Assembly (NCBI GenBank): GCA_031259795.1
Contig: JAIRLA010000200.1
Location: 1-15,514, forward strand
DNA from: Azoarcus sp.
Lineage (GTDB): Bacteria > Pseudomonadota > Gammaproteobacteria > Burkholderiales > Rhodocyclaceae
Direction of reading: 5' to 3'
DNA length: 15,514 nt
Part shown: positions 1 through 7,695 of the stretch, piece after piece
Layout of the letters: the number at the start of each line of letters is the position of its first letter
How positions within the stretch are numbered: the stretch's first letter is position 1
The notes under the pieces: model-generated
Databases searched by the model: none
Seen by the model: only the letters and a program-made list of their open reading frames with translations
What the model was told of the DNA's origin: nothing
Program-made: the position numbers and the translations under genes

Positions 1-866
1 TTTTCATGAAGCATGCCGCATTCCCGCATCCGCCAGCGCGCCGCTATTTCCCATTGATTCGGCGAATAGCATCCCCCGACGATGTGGCGGGATTCCTCTT
101 CCGTCCATGTTCCGGGAAACAGATTCTTGCCCTCGAAATAAGACAAAGCCAGCAAATGATAGGTTTTGATACTGTCGCCCGGATGTTCGTCGAAAACATT
201 CATCAGACGATCCACGCCGCTTTGCGCCGCGGGCATTGCGCCCGCGATGATCAGGCACGCAAGCAGGTTGCGCCGCCAGCCCAAGCGGTGATAAGTATAT
301 AAAAGCAAGGGCAGTAGCGCGAAAATCGCATTGGCGCGCACCAGAAAAGCGATAATGGCAAATACGCCGACAAGTATTTGCAATATGATCCGCTTTTTCC
401 CGCCGACACTTTCGGCATTGGCCCAGAACGCACACACGAATGCGGCCAGTGTCCACGCGGTCAACAGGATGTCCCGATTCGCGTGTCCCATTAAATTGAG
501 CATGCCGGGCATGAATGGAATCGTGAAAACCAGCAACGACCACGCGCCCGCCCAGCGGCGAACGCCAAGGGCAATGGCGGCCAGCGCGCCCCAGATCAGC
601 AGGTTGTCGAGCACGAGAATACCGACCGGGCCGGGAAAGATTTTCATCAGGCCGATCCAGAGCGCGGCGATGAATGGCGGCTGCCAGTTGAAATATATGC
701 CATCCCGGATTTGCGCCAACTGGAATGTATTGTCGCCATGCAAATAACCGGGATAGCTGGCGCGCACGATGAAAGCAAAGCCCAGAACGGCGACGATACA
801 GACACAGACCGCCAGCACACGCCACGCACGGGTTCGCTGTTTTTCTTCCACCATTTCTTTCGTCAT
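1..866 (-). CDS. Multi-pass membrane protein, probable GT-C-type glycosyltransferase (3' end missing)
   Basis: This reading frame is open from an ATG at 866 to the window edge, giving 288 residues with no stop, so the C-terminus lies outside. Hydrophobic segments fall near residues 17-34, 64-76, 82-102, 108-125, 133-149, 160-176, 180-192 and 200-212. After the first helix comes an acidic loop (HGDN, Asp45), then NWQPPF near 60-65 and NRD near 130. An acidic residue in the first outer loop followed by a W-x-P-P stretch recalls GT-C enzymes, which transfer sugars from polyprenyl-phosphate donors. The exact family is not recognised, and the function is inferred from this topology and the neighbouring GT2 and GtrA genes. 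An in-frame ATG at 887 would add seven residues, but a candidate -10 box lies just upstream of it, so 866 is preferred; ATG 854 is also possible. Base composition looks AT-richer than the core genes, which fits transfer of a surface-glycan gene. Confidence 0.75.
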   Translation of the reverse strand, partial: MTKEMVEEKQRTRAWRVLAVCVCIVAVLGFAFIVRASYPGYLHGDNTFQLAQIRDGIYFNWQPPFIAALWIGLMKIFPGPVGILVLDNLLIWGALAAIALGVRRWAGAWSLLVFTIPFMPGMLNLMGHANRDILLTAWTLAAFVCAFWANAESVGGKKRIILQILVGVFAIIAFLVRANAIFALLPLLLYTYHRLGWRRNLLACLIIAGAMPAAQSGVDRLMNVFDEHPGDSIKTYHLLALSYFEGKNLFPGTWTEEESRHIVGGCYSPNQWEIAARWRMRECGMLHE

Positions 867-893
867 CGAACGAATCCCGCCGTACATGCTTTC

Positions 894-899
894 AGTATA
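894..899 (-). promoter_or_regulatory. Candidate -10 box (TATACT) for the leftward membrane protein gene
   Basis: On the minus strand the hexamer TATACT lies 27 bases before ATG 866. It matches five of six -10 consensus bases. No good -35 box sits 16-18 bases further upstream, so the call is tentative. Transcription would start close to the upstream ATG at 887, which favours translation from 866. Confidence 0.3.
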
Positions 900-921
900 A
901 GCGCGCCATGATAGCAAAGCC

Positions 922-949
922 TTTACTTTCCGGCAAGAAGCGCCATAAT
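922..949 (+). promoter_or_regulatory. Candidate sigma-70 promoter for the GT2-gtrA pair
   Basis: TTTACT at 922-927 and CATAAT at 944-949 are separated by 16 bases, with four and five consensus matches. The predicted start point is near 956, leaving a leader of about 25 bases before ATG 981. With the leftward -10 box at 894-899 this gives a compact divergent promoter region. Confidence 0.4.
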
Positions 950-980
950 ACGCTGGGTATTTCGATAAGTTCCTTCCCGA

Positions 981-1748
981 ATGCTGCACGACCAGAAAAT
1001 CATCGCCGTCCTGCCGGCCTATCACGCTGGCGAAACGTTGGAAGCCACTTGGCGCGCGCTGCCGCTCGATGTCATCGACGAAGTGATCCTCGTCGATGAC
1101 GCCAGCACCGACGGCACCGCCGATCTCGCCCGCGGGCTGGGCATCCGCACCATCGTCCACGCCACCAACCAGGGCTACGGCGGCAACCAGAAAACCTGTT
1201 ACCGCGCCGCGCTCGAACAGGGGGCGGACATCGTGGTGATGGTGCATCCCGATTATCAATACGAGCCGCGGCTGGCTTCGGCGATGGCGGGCATGGTCGC
1301 CTCCAATGTCTATGATGTGGTGCTCGGTTCGCGCATCGTGGGCGGCGGCGCCCTGAAAGGCGGTATGCCGCTGTGGAAATACGTCGCCAACCGCGCCCTC
1401 ACGCTGGTCGAGAACTGGCTGCTGGGCGCGAAACTCTCCGAATACCACACGGGCTACCGCGCTTACCATCGCCGGGTGCTGGAGGCGATTCCGTTCGAGG
1501 ACAATTCGGACGATTTCGTCTTCGACAACGAGTTTCTCGCCCAGATCATCGTCGGCGGTTTCCGGGTGGGGGAATTGTCCTGCCCGACCAAGTATTTCCC
1601 CGAGGCGAGTTCGATCAATTTCCGCCGCTCGATCACCTACGGGCTGGGCGTCCTGCGGGTCGCGGCGCAGGGCATGCTGCACCGCGCCGGCTTGCGTCAT
1701 CACCCGCGCCATGCGCCATCCGCCCGGAGCGGAGGAAACGGTTCATGA
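981..1748 (+). CDS. Family 2 glycosyltransferase (polyprenyl-phosphate sugar transferase-like)
   Basis: A 255-residue GT-A-fold enzyme expected to move a sugar from a nucleotide sugar onto a membrane acceptor, probably a polyprenyl phosphate, at the cytoplasmic face. The N-terminus ([14 protein letters not shown]) and the VDD at residues 38-40 form the nucleotide-binding part. HPDYQYEP near 89-96 occupies the position of the usual D-x-D metal site. LGSR at 115-118 and DNEF at 182-185 are further family motifs. GtrB or DPM enzymes often carry C-terminal membrane helices; this one ends in a short Arg/His-rich tail instead. The start is well fixed, because an in-frame TAA at 966-968 lies 12 bases upstream. 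No clear Shine-Dalgarno sequence is visible. Its stop overlaps the next gene's start as ATGA, so the two are probably translated together. The sugar and acceptor cannot be read from the sequence. Confidence 0.9.
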   Translation: MLHDQKIIAVLPAYHAGETLEATWRALPLDVIDEVILVDDASTDGTADLARGLGIRTIVHATNQGYGGNQKTCYRAALEQGADIVVMVHPDYQYEPRLASAMAGMVASNVYDVVLGSRIVGGGALKGGMPLWKYVANRALTLVENWLLGAKLSEYHTGYRAYHRRVLEAIPFEDNSDDFVFDNEFLAQIIVGGFRVGELSCPTKYFPEASSINFRRSITYGLGVLRVAAQGMLHRAGLRHHPRHAPSARSGGNGS

Positions 1749-2155
1749 CGCAGGCCCTGCAACGACAGTCGTGGTCATGGAAACAGCGGCTGGCCGAACC
1801 TCTGCGTTTTCTTGCCGGCGGCGGCTTGGTGACGCTTGCCGCGCATGGCGTCTACCTGCTCGCGCTGCTCTTTGCCGGGCCGAATCTGGCGTGGACGATA
1901 TCGTTCGTTTTCGGCACCGCCTTCGGCTATTGCGTGCATCGCCGCTACGTCTTCCGGGTCGAGGCGTTGCGCCGCCATCTCGTGACCTTTCCGGCGATCT
2001 ACCTGCTGCGTTTCGCCATCAGCCTGGGAATGCTGACCTCGCTGCGCTGGCTCGGCCTCTCCGACGGCTGGGCGGGTTTCGTCACCGCTGTGGCGATGGC
2101 GCCGGTGGGCTACGTGCTGCTGCGCGCGACCCTGCGCGGCAAACTGGAAAACTGA
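1745..2155 (+). CDS. GtrA family membrane protein (putative lipid-linked sugar flippase)
   Basis: A 136-residue protein with four hydrophobic segments, near residues 19-43, 46-60, 76-96 and 106-126. The stretch [15 protein letters not shown] at about 56-70 is the typical GtrA signature: a small-residue helix followed by a basic Y-x-F loop. Family members are thought to flip undecaprenyl-phosphate-linked sugars across the inner membrane, or to help the partner GT2 enzyme. ATG 1745 overlaps the GT2 stop by four bases, so it is the second gene of a tight two-gene unit. The frame stays open further upstream, but only through the GT2 gene, and the ATGA junction together with a normal family length supports this start. 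Partner and substrate are inferred from context. Confidence 0.88.
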   Translation: MTQALQRQSWSWKQRLAEPLRFLAGGGLVTLAAHGVYLLALLFAGPNLAWTISFVFGTAFGYCVHRRYVFRVEALRRHLVTFPAIYLLRFAISLGMLTSLRWLGLSDGWAGFVTAVAMAPVGYVLLRATLRGKLEN

Positions 2156-2190
2156 CGCGGGCCTGCCAATGATTGCGCCGGGCGCCATCC

Positions 2191-2197
2191 AAGGAGG
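2191..2197 (+). promoter_or_regulatory. Strong ribosome binding site fixing the yiiX start
   Basis: AAGGAGG is a near-perfect anti-16S match seven bases before ATG 2205. It decides between this ATG and an in-frame upstream ATG at 2169, which has no comparable site and would put extra residues ahead of the signal peptide. Confidence 0.8.
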
Positions 2198-2204
2198 ACG
2201 GTAC

Positions 2205-2879
2205 ATGCGATATCTACGATATCTATATTCTTCCCGCCGGAACCTGGCGAGCGCGATCATGGTTGTCATCCTGGCGAGCGTTGCTCCGGCTTTCGCGCAG
2301 GCGGGCGGGCGTTTCGATGCCGCCGGGTTCCGGGAGGGCGACATTATTTTCCAGTCCTCCTCCTCTTCGCAGAGCAAGGCAATTGAATTGGCCACGCGCT
2401 CCCGCTATTCCCACTGCGGCATCGTCGTGAAGGTCGGGAACAGACTTTATGTTTACGAGGCCGTTGGGCCTGTGCGCTATCTGCCGTTGCAAGAATGGAT
2501 CGCGCTTGGCAAGGGCGGCCGTTATGCGCTCAGGAGACTGAAGAACGCCAATACCCTCTTGACGGCGGAAGCGATGGATAAAATCAGGAAGGTCGGGGAA
2601 ACCTTCAAGGGGAAACCCTATGATTTCACCTTCGGATGGAGCGATGAGCGTATTTATTGCTCCGAACTCGTCTACAAGATCTATTCCCGCGCCCTGGGGT
2701 TGAAAGTGGGAAAAATCCGGCGGCTCGGCGATTTCGATCTGACGCACCCGGCCGTGCGGAAAGAACTGCGCGAACGCTATGGGGAAAACATTCCGCTGGA
2801 GGAGCCGGTCGTCTCGCCGCAAGATATTTTTGAAAGCGACCTGCTCGTTTCGGTCGAAGGCGGATCGAAGACACGGTAA
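2205..2879 (+). CDS. yiiX: YiiX/YaeF-type permuted papain-like hydrolase, exported
   Basis: A 224-residue protein that follows remembered E. coli YiiX closely along its whole length ([40 protein letters not shown]). The family is a circularly permuted NlpC/P60-like cysteine hydrolase (Pfam DUF830, clan C92) thought to cleave amide or ester bonds of lipids or peptides. The likely catalytic residues are His70 in YSHCG, Cys152 in YCSEL and perhaps Glu85. The N-terminus has basic residues, a hydrophobic stretch at about 17-31 and an A-F-A cleavage site near residue 31, so it is probably periplasmic. It stands alone, 49 bases after gtrA. Composition is less GC-rich than the thi genes. The true substrate is unknown even for the E. 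coli protein. Confidence 0.9.
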   Translation: MRYLRYLYSSRRNLASAIMVVILASVAPAFAQAGGRFDAAGFREGDIIFQSSSSSQSKAIELATRSRYSHCGIVVKVGNRLYVYEAVGPVRYLPLQEWIALGKGGRYALRRLKNANTLLTAEAMDKIRKVGETFKGKPYDFTFGWSDERIYCSELVYKIYSRALGLKVGKIRRLGDFDLTHPAVRKELRERYGENIPLEEPVVSPQDIFESDLLVSVEGGSKTR

Positions 2880-2909
2880 AAGCGCGGCATGATCGCCGCC
2901 GTCATGGCA

Positions 2910-2955
2910 TGTCCCGCGCGGAACGGGAAAACGCGCCATCCGCGCGCGCGGGACA
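2910..2955. repeat. 11-bp perfect inverted repeat between yiiX and thiS
   Basis: TGTCCCGCGCG at 2910-2920 pairs with CGCGCGGGACA at 2945-2955 across a 24-base loop. No T-run follows, so it is not a standard rho-independent terminator. It ends five bases before a TAGAAT -10 box, where a protein-binding site or a transcript end for yiiX would be plausible. Confidence 0.55.
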
Positions 2956-2957
2956 AC

Positions 2958-2966
2958 TGCTAGAAT
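2958..2966 (+). promoter_or_regulatory. Candidate extended -10 promoter for thiS
   Basis: TGCTAGAAT reads as TG-n-TAGAAT, an extended -10 element with five of six -10 consensus bases. There is no recognisable -35 box, which extended -10 promoters can lack. The predicted start near 2973 leaves about 26 bases of leader, too short for a TPP riboswitch. Confidence 0.35.
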
Positions 2967-2998
2967 CTGCCGCTCCCGCATCCTGTTCCGCTTTTCGC

Positions 2999-3202
2999 AT
3001 GATCCATGTCACTGTCAATGGCCGGCCCGAAGTCCTGGCGGACGGCCTCACCGTGCTGGCCTTGCTTGAAGCACAGGGGCTGGCGGACAAGCGTCTGGCG
3101 GTCGAGCGCAATGGCGAGATCGTGCCGCGCGCGCGCCATGGCGATACGGCGCTCGCCGAGGGCGATGTACTGGAGATCGTCGCCGCCGTGGGCGGCGGCT
3201 GA
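2999..3202 (+). CDS. thiS: ThiS, sulfur carrier protein for thiamine thiazole synthesis
   Basis: A 67-residue ubiquitin-like protein. It begins IHVTVNGRP, has the core TVLALLE near residues 24-30 and a D-V-L-E-I-V strand near 56-61, and ends in Gly-Gly-Gly. ThiS is adenylated by ThiF (or MoeB), loaded with sulfur as a thiocarboxylate on the last glycine, and delivers that sulfur to ThiG. Length and C-terminal glycines are normal. The frame is open upstream to 2909, but those codons would add an atypical extension over the inverted repeat and candidate promoter, so ATG 2999 is chosen. There is no good Shine-Dalgarno site. It is followed by thiG after 60 bases. thiF is not in the window. Confidence 0.93.
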   Translation: MIHVTVNGRPEVLADGLTVLALLEAQGLADKRLAVERNGEIVPRARHGDTALAEGDVLEIVAAVGGG

Positions 3203-3207
3203 TTTTT
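3182..3207 (+). terminator. Possible intrinsic terminator or attenuator overlapping the thiS 3' end
   Basis: GCCGCC at 3182-3187 can pair with GGCGGC at 3191-3196 or 3194-3199. The TGA stop and then five T residues (3203-3207) follow. A GC-only stem next to a T-run is the pattern of a rho-independent terminator. The arms are the Ala-Ala codons and the Gly codons of the ThiS tail. Partial read-through would lower thiG relative to thiS. The T-run is short and the stem is only six pairs. Confidence 0.42.
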
Positions 3208-3262
3208 CACGCTTTCTGTTTCGTTCCTTCGCTTTGGTTGTTTTTGTTCTTTCGGGCATGAC

Positions 3263-4057
3263 ATGAACGATTTTTTGACGATCGCCGGCAAGCCTTACGC
3301 TTCCCGCCTGCTGGCCGGTACGGGCAAATACAGGGATTTCGCCCAGACGCGGGCGGCGCTCGAAGCCAGCGGGGCGGAAATCGTCACCGTAGCGATCCGC
3401 CGCGCCAATATCGGCCAGCATGCGGGCGAAGCCAATCTGCTCGATGCGCTGCCGCCGGAGCGCTTCACGATCCTGCCCAACACCGCCGGGTGTTTCACCG
3501 CCGATGAGGCGGTGCGCACCTTGCGGCTGGCGCGCGAACTGCTCGGCGGCCATGCGCTCGTCAAGCTCGAAGTATTGGGCGACGCCGCTTCGCTTTATCC
3601 GAACATGCCCGAGACCCTGAAAGCCGCCGGAACCTTGGTCAAGGAGGGGTTCGAGGTCATGGTCTATTGCGCCGATGATCCGATCCAGGCCAGGATGCTC
3701 GAAGACCTGGGCTGCGCGGCGATCATGCCGCTGGCTTCGCTCATCGGCTCGGGCATGGGCATTCTCAATCCGTGGAATCTTTCCCTCATCGTCGAGCGGA
3801 TCGAGGTTCCGGTCATCGTTGATGCCGGGGTCGGCACCGCCTCGGACGCCGCGATCGCCATGGAACTGGGGTGCGACGGCGTGTTGATGAACACCGCGAT
3901 CGCACATGCGCGCGATCCGGTGCGGATGGCCGGGGCGATGCGAAAAGCCGTCGAAGCCGGACGCGAAGCCTATCTGGCGGGGCGGATGCCGAAAAAGACG
4001 TATGTCGCCGACCCCAGTTCGCCGGCGGCGGGGTTGATCGGCTCATGTGCGCCATGA
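3263..4057 (+). CDS. thiG: ThiG, thiazole synthase
   Basis: A 264-residue TIM-barrel enzyme of normal family length. It condenses 1-deoxy-xylulose 5-phosphate, dehydroglycine or an equivalent, and sulfur from the ThiS thiocarboxylate into thiazole phosphate for thiamine. Lys101 in LVKLEVLGD matches the Schiff-base lysine. LLAGTGKY near 17-23, LPNTAGC near 71-77, [12 protein letters not shown] near 156-167 and [11 protein letters not shown] near 187-197 are classic ThiG segments, the last ones forming the phosphate-binding site. The sequence before ATG 3263 is unusually pyrimidine-rich and has no good Shine-Dalgarno site, so translation may lean on thiS. Its stop overlaps the start of trmB. 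Confidence 0.97.
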   Translation: MNDFLTIAGKPYASRLLAGTGKYRDFAQTRAALEASGAEIVTVAIRRANIGQHAGEANLLDALPPERFTILPNTAGCFTADEAVRTLRLARELLGGHALVKLEVLGDAASLYPNMPETLKAAGTLVKEGFEVMVYCADDPIQARMLEDLGCAAIMPLASLIGSGMGILNPWNLSLIVERIEVPVIVDAGVGTASDAAIAMELGCDGVLMNTAIAHARDPVRMAGAMRKAVEAGREAYLAGRMPKKTYVADPSSPAAGLIGSCAP

Positions 4058-4794
4058 ACGAAGCGGCCTCCGTGATGCATGCACGCCGTGGCGGCGAGGA
4101 AGCCGCGCCCGCGCCGCATCGCTTTTCCAGCGCTTCGATCCGCAGCTTCGTGTTGCGGCAGGGGCGCATGTCGTCCGCGCAACGGCGCTGGTACGACGAA
4201 ATGATGCCGAAAATCGGCATCGCGTACCGCCCCGAAACGCTCGACCTGGCCGCCGCGTTCGGGCGCGAGGCGCCGAAGATTCTCGAAATCGGCTTCGGCA
4301 TGGGAGAAACCACGGCGCGCATTGCCGCCGCGCATCCCGAAAACGATTACCTCGGCATCGAAGTGCATGGCCCCGGCGTGGGGGCGCTGTGCAAGCTGGC
4401 CGCCGAAAACGGTCTCGGCAACCTGCGCATCATCCAGCATGACGCGCTCGAAGTGCTGCGCGACATGATCGCCGATGACGCGCTCGCCGGGATACATGTG
4501 TTCTTTCCCGACCCATGGCGCAAGGCGCGGCACCACAAGCGCCGCCTGGTCCAGCCCGGTTTCATCGCGCTCGCCGCGCGCCGGCTCGCTCCCGGCGCCT
4601 GCCTGCATTGCGCCACCGATTGGGAGGACTATGCGGTGTGGATGCTCGATGCGCTATCTTCGAGCGTGCTGGAAAATACCGTTGCCGCGGGCTTCGCCCC
4701 CCGGCCCGCGTACCGCCCGCTCACCAAGTTCGAACATCGCGGTCTTCGCCTCGGACATGAGGTGTGGGATCTGGTTTTCCGGCGCAAGCCATGA
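4054..4794 (+). CDS. trmB: TrmB, tRNA (guanine-N7-)-methyltransferase
   Basis: A 246-residue Rossmann-fold enzyme that methylates G46 in the tRNA variable loop, using S-adenosylmethionine. EIGFGMGE at 78-85 is the SAM-binding motif, HDALEVL near 129-135 follows it, and [14 protein letters not shown] at about 151-164 is the TrmB signature holding the catalytic Asp153. TKFE at 224-227 is the C-terminal conserved motif. The N-terminal 25 residues are variable, as usual. ATG 4054 overlaps the thiG stop as ATGA, implying translational coupling; an in-frame ATG at 4045 would add three residues and cannot be excluded. Placement of trmB straight after thiG recurs in other betaproteobacteria as far as I recall. 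Confidence 0.96.
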   Translation: MNEAASVMHARRGGEEAAPAPHRFSSASIRSFVLRQGRMSSAQRRWYDEMMPKIGIAYRPETLDLAAAFGREAPKILEIGFGMGETTARIAAAHPENDYLGIEVHGPGVGALCKLAAENGLGNLRIIQHDALEVLRDMIADDALAGIHVFFPDPWRKARHHKRRLVQPGFIALAARRLAPGACLHCATDWEDYAVWMLDALSSSVLENTVAAGFAPRPAYRPLTKFEHRGLRLGHEVWDLVFRRKP

Positions 4795-4832
4795 ACGAAA
4801 CACGAAAAGCAAGGGAATAAAAGGAACCTTCC

Positions 4833-6644
4833 ATGATGGGCAAATTACTCAAAATCTTCCGCGCCCTGTGGGGCGTGATCGACAGTGTGCGCCGCTTCGC
4901 CGTCAATTTCATGCTGCTGGCCATGGTCGCGATGGTCATTGCCGTCCTCCTGCGCCCAGGGCCGACCGTGCCCGACGGCGCGGCGCTGATCGTGCATCCG
5001 ACGGGCGAACTGGTCGAACAGACCACCTTCGACCCTTCCTTCGCTTTCCTCGCCAGCGGCGGGCAGGAAAGCCCGCAAACGGCCCTCGCCAGCCTGCTCG
5101 ACGCCGTGCGCGCCGCCCGCGACGACGCGCGCATCAAGCTGCTCGTGCTCGAAACCGACGAGATCGACGCCGCCGGCCTGTCCAAGCTCGGCGAACTGCG
5201 CGCCGCCATCGCCGATTTCAAGGCTTCCGGCAAGCCGGTGCTGGCGCGCGGCGAGAAGTTCATGCAAGGGCAGTATTACCTCGCCTCGATCGCCGACGAA
5301 GTCCACCTCGCGCCCGATGGCATCGTGCTTTTGCCCGGACTGGCGCGCTTTTCCACCTATTTCCGCAACGCCTTCGACAAGCTCGGCATCAAGGTGCATG
5401 TCTTCCGCGTCGGCGAATATAAATCCTTCGCGGAGCCGTTTACCCGCAGCGATATGTCGGACGAAGACCGCGAGGCGACCCGCTCGCTGCTCGACGGCCT
5501 GTGGACCCGCGTCCGCGCGGAGATTGCCGCCGCGCGCAAACTGCCGCCGGAAAAACTCGACAGCTACGTCCTCCATTACCTCGACGCGCTCAAGGCCGCC
5601 GCCGGCAATGCCAGCCAGGCCGCGCAAAGCGCCGGACTCATCGACCGCTTCTCCACCCGCGAACAATGGCGCGCACGCATCAAGGAACGCCTCGGCGACG
5701 CCAGCGCCGGGCAGGATTTCCGTCACATCGGCGCCGACGCCTACCTCGCCGCGATCCGTCACAAGCGCCCCGCCGCAGCCAGGAACATCGCCGTACTGGT
5801 CGCGCAGGGCACTATCGCCGATGGCGAACAGCCGCCCGGCGTCACCGGCGGCGACAGCTTCGCCCGCCTGATCCGCGAGGCGCGCGAAAACCCGCGCGTC
5901 GATGCAATAGTCATCCGCATCGACAGCCCCGGCGGCAGCGCCTGGGCCTCCGAGATCATCCGCCACGAACTCGAACTCACCCGGCAGGCCGGCAAGCCGG
6001 TCATTGCTTCGATGAGTTCGCTGGCGGCCTCCGGCGGCTACTGGATCGCCACCGGCGCCGACGAAATTTTCGCCGAACCCTCCACGATCACCGGCTCGAT
6101 CGGCATCTTCGCCCTGTTCCCCGAGTTTTCCGAACCGTTCGGCAAACTGGGACTGACCGTCGATGGCGTCGCCACCGCGCCGCTGGCCGGCGCGTTCGAT
6201 CCGCGCCGCCCGCTCGACCCCGAAGCCGCCGAAACCCTGCAACTGGGGATCGAGCACGGCTACAAGCGCTTCCTCGATATCGTCGCCAAGGCGCGCAAGA
6301 TGAAACCGGAAGAAGTCGACCGCATCGCCCGGGGCCGGGTATGGAGCGGCGCGCAGGCCGCCGAAGCCGGTCTCGTCGATCACATCGGCGGAATCGGCGC
6401 CGCGCTGGAGGCCGCCGCCAAGCGCGCCAACCTCGACCAATACCGCGTCGTCTGGCCCACGCCCCACGTACCGCCCCTGCGCATGCTCATGCGCCAGCTC
6501 CTCTCGGCCTCCGCCCATGACGATGCCCTCGCCCCGTCCCCGGCCAGCCGCGCCGTCGAACAACTGACCGCCGATCTCAAGTCCCTGACGCTCTGGAACG
6601 ATCCGCGCCACATTTACGCGCATTGCCTGTGCGAGACGCCATGA
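4833..6644 (+). CDS. sppA: Signal peptide peptidase SppA, 67-kDa type
   Basis: A 603-residue membrane-anchored serine protease that degrades leftover signal peptides. One hydrophobic helix lies at about residues 24-40, and the rest should face the periplasm. Two tandem S49/Clp-like domains are present. The N-terminal one carries the catalytic Lys197 in [10 protein letters not shown]; the C-terminal one carries the nucleophile Ser400 in SLAASGGYW. These correspond to Lys209 and Ser409 of E. coli SppA, which share one active site per Lys/Ser pair. [12 protein letters not shown] near 362-373 and [12 protein letters not shown] near 421-432 are further conserved parts. AAGGAA at 4821-4826 serves as ribosome binding site for ATG 4833 (or ATG 4836). 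It follows trmB by 38 bases in the same direction and may share its transcript. Confidence 0.96.
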   Translation: MMGKLLKIFRALWGVIDSVRRFAVNFMLLAMVAMVIAVLLRPGPTVPDGAALIVHPTGELVEQTTFDPSFAFLASGGQESPQTALASLLDAVRAARDDARIKLLVLETDEIDAAGLSKLGELRAAIADFKASGKPVLARGEKFMQGQYYLASIADEVHLAPDGIVLLPGLARFSTYFRNAFDKLGIKVHVFRVGEYKSFAEPFTRSDMSDEDREATRSLLDGLWTRVRAEIAAARKLPPEKLDSYVLHYLDALKAAAGNASQAAQSAGLIDRFSTREQWRARIKERLGDASAGQDFRHIGADAYLAAIRHKRPAAARNIAVLVAQGTIADGEQPPGVTGGDSFARLIREARENPRVDAIVIRIDSPGGSAWASEIIRHELELTRQAGKPVIASMSSLAASGGYWIATGADEIFAEPSTITGSIGIFALFPEFSEPFGKLGLTVDGVATAPLAGAFDPRRPLDPEAAETLQLGIEHGYKRFLDIVAKARKMKPEEVDRIARGRVWSGAQAAEAGLVDHIGGIGAALEAAAKRANLDQYRVVWPTPHVPPLRMLMRQLLSASAHDDALAPSPASRAVEQLTADLKSLTLWNDPRHIYAHCLCETP

Positions 6645-6674
6645 ACGCCATGGCGGGAAAAGGAGTCGTCCGCG

Positions 6675-7532
6675 ATGAAAAAAGTCCTTCTTTTGCTGCT
6701 GGCCCTGCTCTCTTGCCCGCGCGCGCTTGCCCAGCCCGCGAGCGCGGACGCGGGCGAATATCCGTTCCGGGTCGAACAGAGCCAATCCCGGAAAGGCATC
6801 CAGATCACCGCCGTCAATGACGGGCCGGCGGTGGTGACCGTCTTCATCAAAGTGAGCGGCGACAATTTCCAGTCCGACAAAATCCTGCCGCTGGCAGCCG
6901 TCGTCGAACCGAAATCGTCCCAACCGCTGGCCCTGCTCTCGCCGCTGAAGCGCTGGGAACCCATCCGCTTCCGCTACAGCCATTTCCACAATATCGGCGA
7001 CGCCTTCACCCCGCCCGACAAGGATCATCCCTACCGCCTGCCTTTCGCCAAGGGCGTCCAGGCCCAGGTTTCCCAGGCGCCCGATGGCGTTCCCGTCACC
7101 CACACCGAAACCTACAACCGCCACGCCATTGATTTCGCCATGCCCACGGGCACGGCCATTGCCGCCGCGCGCGCGGGAGTCGTGATCGCCGTGAAAGACG
7201 AATTCACCGAAGGCCGCCCCGACCCGGCCCTTGCCGACAAGGCCAATTTCGTCGCCATCATGCATTCCGACCACACCATCGCCCACTACGTACACCTCGC
7301 GCCGCGCAAAGCGTTGGTGCGCCCCGGACAAAAAGTCCGCGCCGGAGAAGTGATCGCCCATTCCGGCAACACCGGCTACTCCTACGGCCCGCATCTGCAT
7401 TTCGATGTCCGGCGAGCCGCCGTCAGACCGGGAGGGGAAGTCGTGCAGGAATCCGTGCCCGTGGACTTCCGCCGCCCCGGCACGAACAAGAAAATCACCA
7501 TCAAGGAAGGCGCGCGGGTCGCGGCGGACTGA
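6675..7532 (+). CDS. M23 family metallopeptidase (LytM/peptidoglycan endopeptidase type), exported
   Basis: A 285-residue protein whose C-terminal half is a zinc peptidase domain (about residues 125-250). H-x-x-x-D at His150/Asp154 and H-x-H at 240-242 supply the zinc ligands, with His207 (HYVHL) as catalytic histidine. Such enzymes cut peptide cross-bridges in peptidoglycan, or regulate amidases. The N-terminal region (30-120) reads as a beta-rich domain seen in a subgroup of exported M23 proteins. The signal sequence has two lysines and a leucine-rich core. It could be cleaved after ALA at residue 19, or processed as a lipoprotein at Cys14, since LLSC resembles a short lipobox. All active-site residues are intact, so it is probably active. 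A ribosome binding site AAAGGAG precedes the ATG. It lies 30 bases after sppA, converges on cysE, and has no recognised gene symbol. Confidence 0.9.
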   Translation: MKKVLLLLLALLSCPRALAQPASADAGEYPFRVEQSQSRKGIQITAVNDGPAVVTVFIKVSGDNFQSDKILPLAAVVEPKSSQPLALLSPLKRWEPIRFRYSHFHNIGDAFTPPDKDHPYRLPFAKGVQAQVSQAPDGVPVTHTETYNRHAIDFAMPTGTAIAAARAGVVIAVKDEFTEGRPDPALADKANFVAIMHSDHTIAHYVHLAPRKALVRPGQKVRAGEVIAHSGNTGYSYGPHLHFDVRRAAVRPGGEVVQESVPVDFRRPGTNKKITIKEGARVAAD

Positions 7533-7570
7533 CAACAGCCGCTTTCGGGGATCGGGGGTCAGATCTGTTT

Positions 7571-7588
7571 GAGGAATTCGTCATCGCG
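7571..7588 (-). repeat. Fragment of the composite repeat, inverted relative to the copy beyond cysE
   Basis: The 18 bases at 7571-7588 (GAGGAATTCGTCATCGCG) match the reverse complement of 8660-8677 at 17 of 18 positions. They sit in the 163-base convergent gap between the M23 gene and cysE. The rest of that gap has a small GC hairpin at 7651-7663 without a T-run and no supported gene. Confidence 0.5.
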
Positions 7589-7695
7589 CGGGGCGCGGGC
7601 GATGCGGCGGTTCAGGAACGAAGCTCGCTCTTTCTCTCGGCCTTCGGCTACCCGCCAGGCGGGCGCGCAATTCTTCGCGGCGCGCTTTGCCGCTC

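Noticed and set aside
2880..2998. A TPP riboswitch ahead of thiS
   Set aside because: No THI-box core (CTGAGA with ACCTGATC-type partner) is present, and the region is too short downstream of the candidate promoter.
4845..7535. An 896-codon minus-strand open frame opposite sppA and the M23 gene
   Set aside because: Both genes on the plus strand have intact, recognisable domains. The frame is a GC-rich antisense shadow.
7559..7695. A coding remnant or transposase tail after cysE
   Set aside because: GGGGTCAGATCTG near 7555 recalls sequence near some REP-associated transposases, but no transposase motif can be read in any frame.
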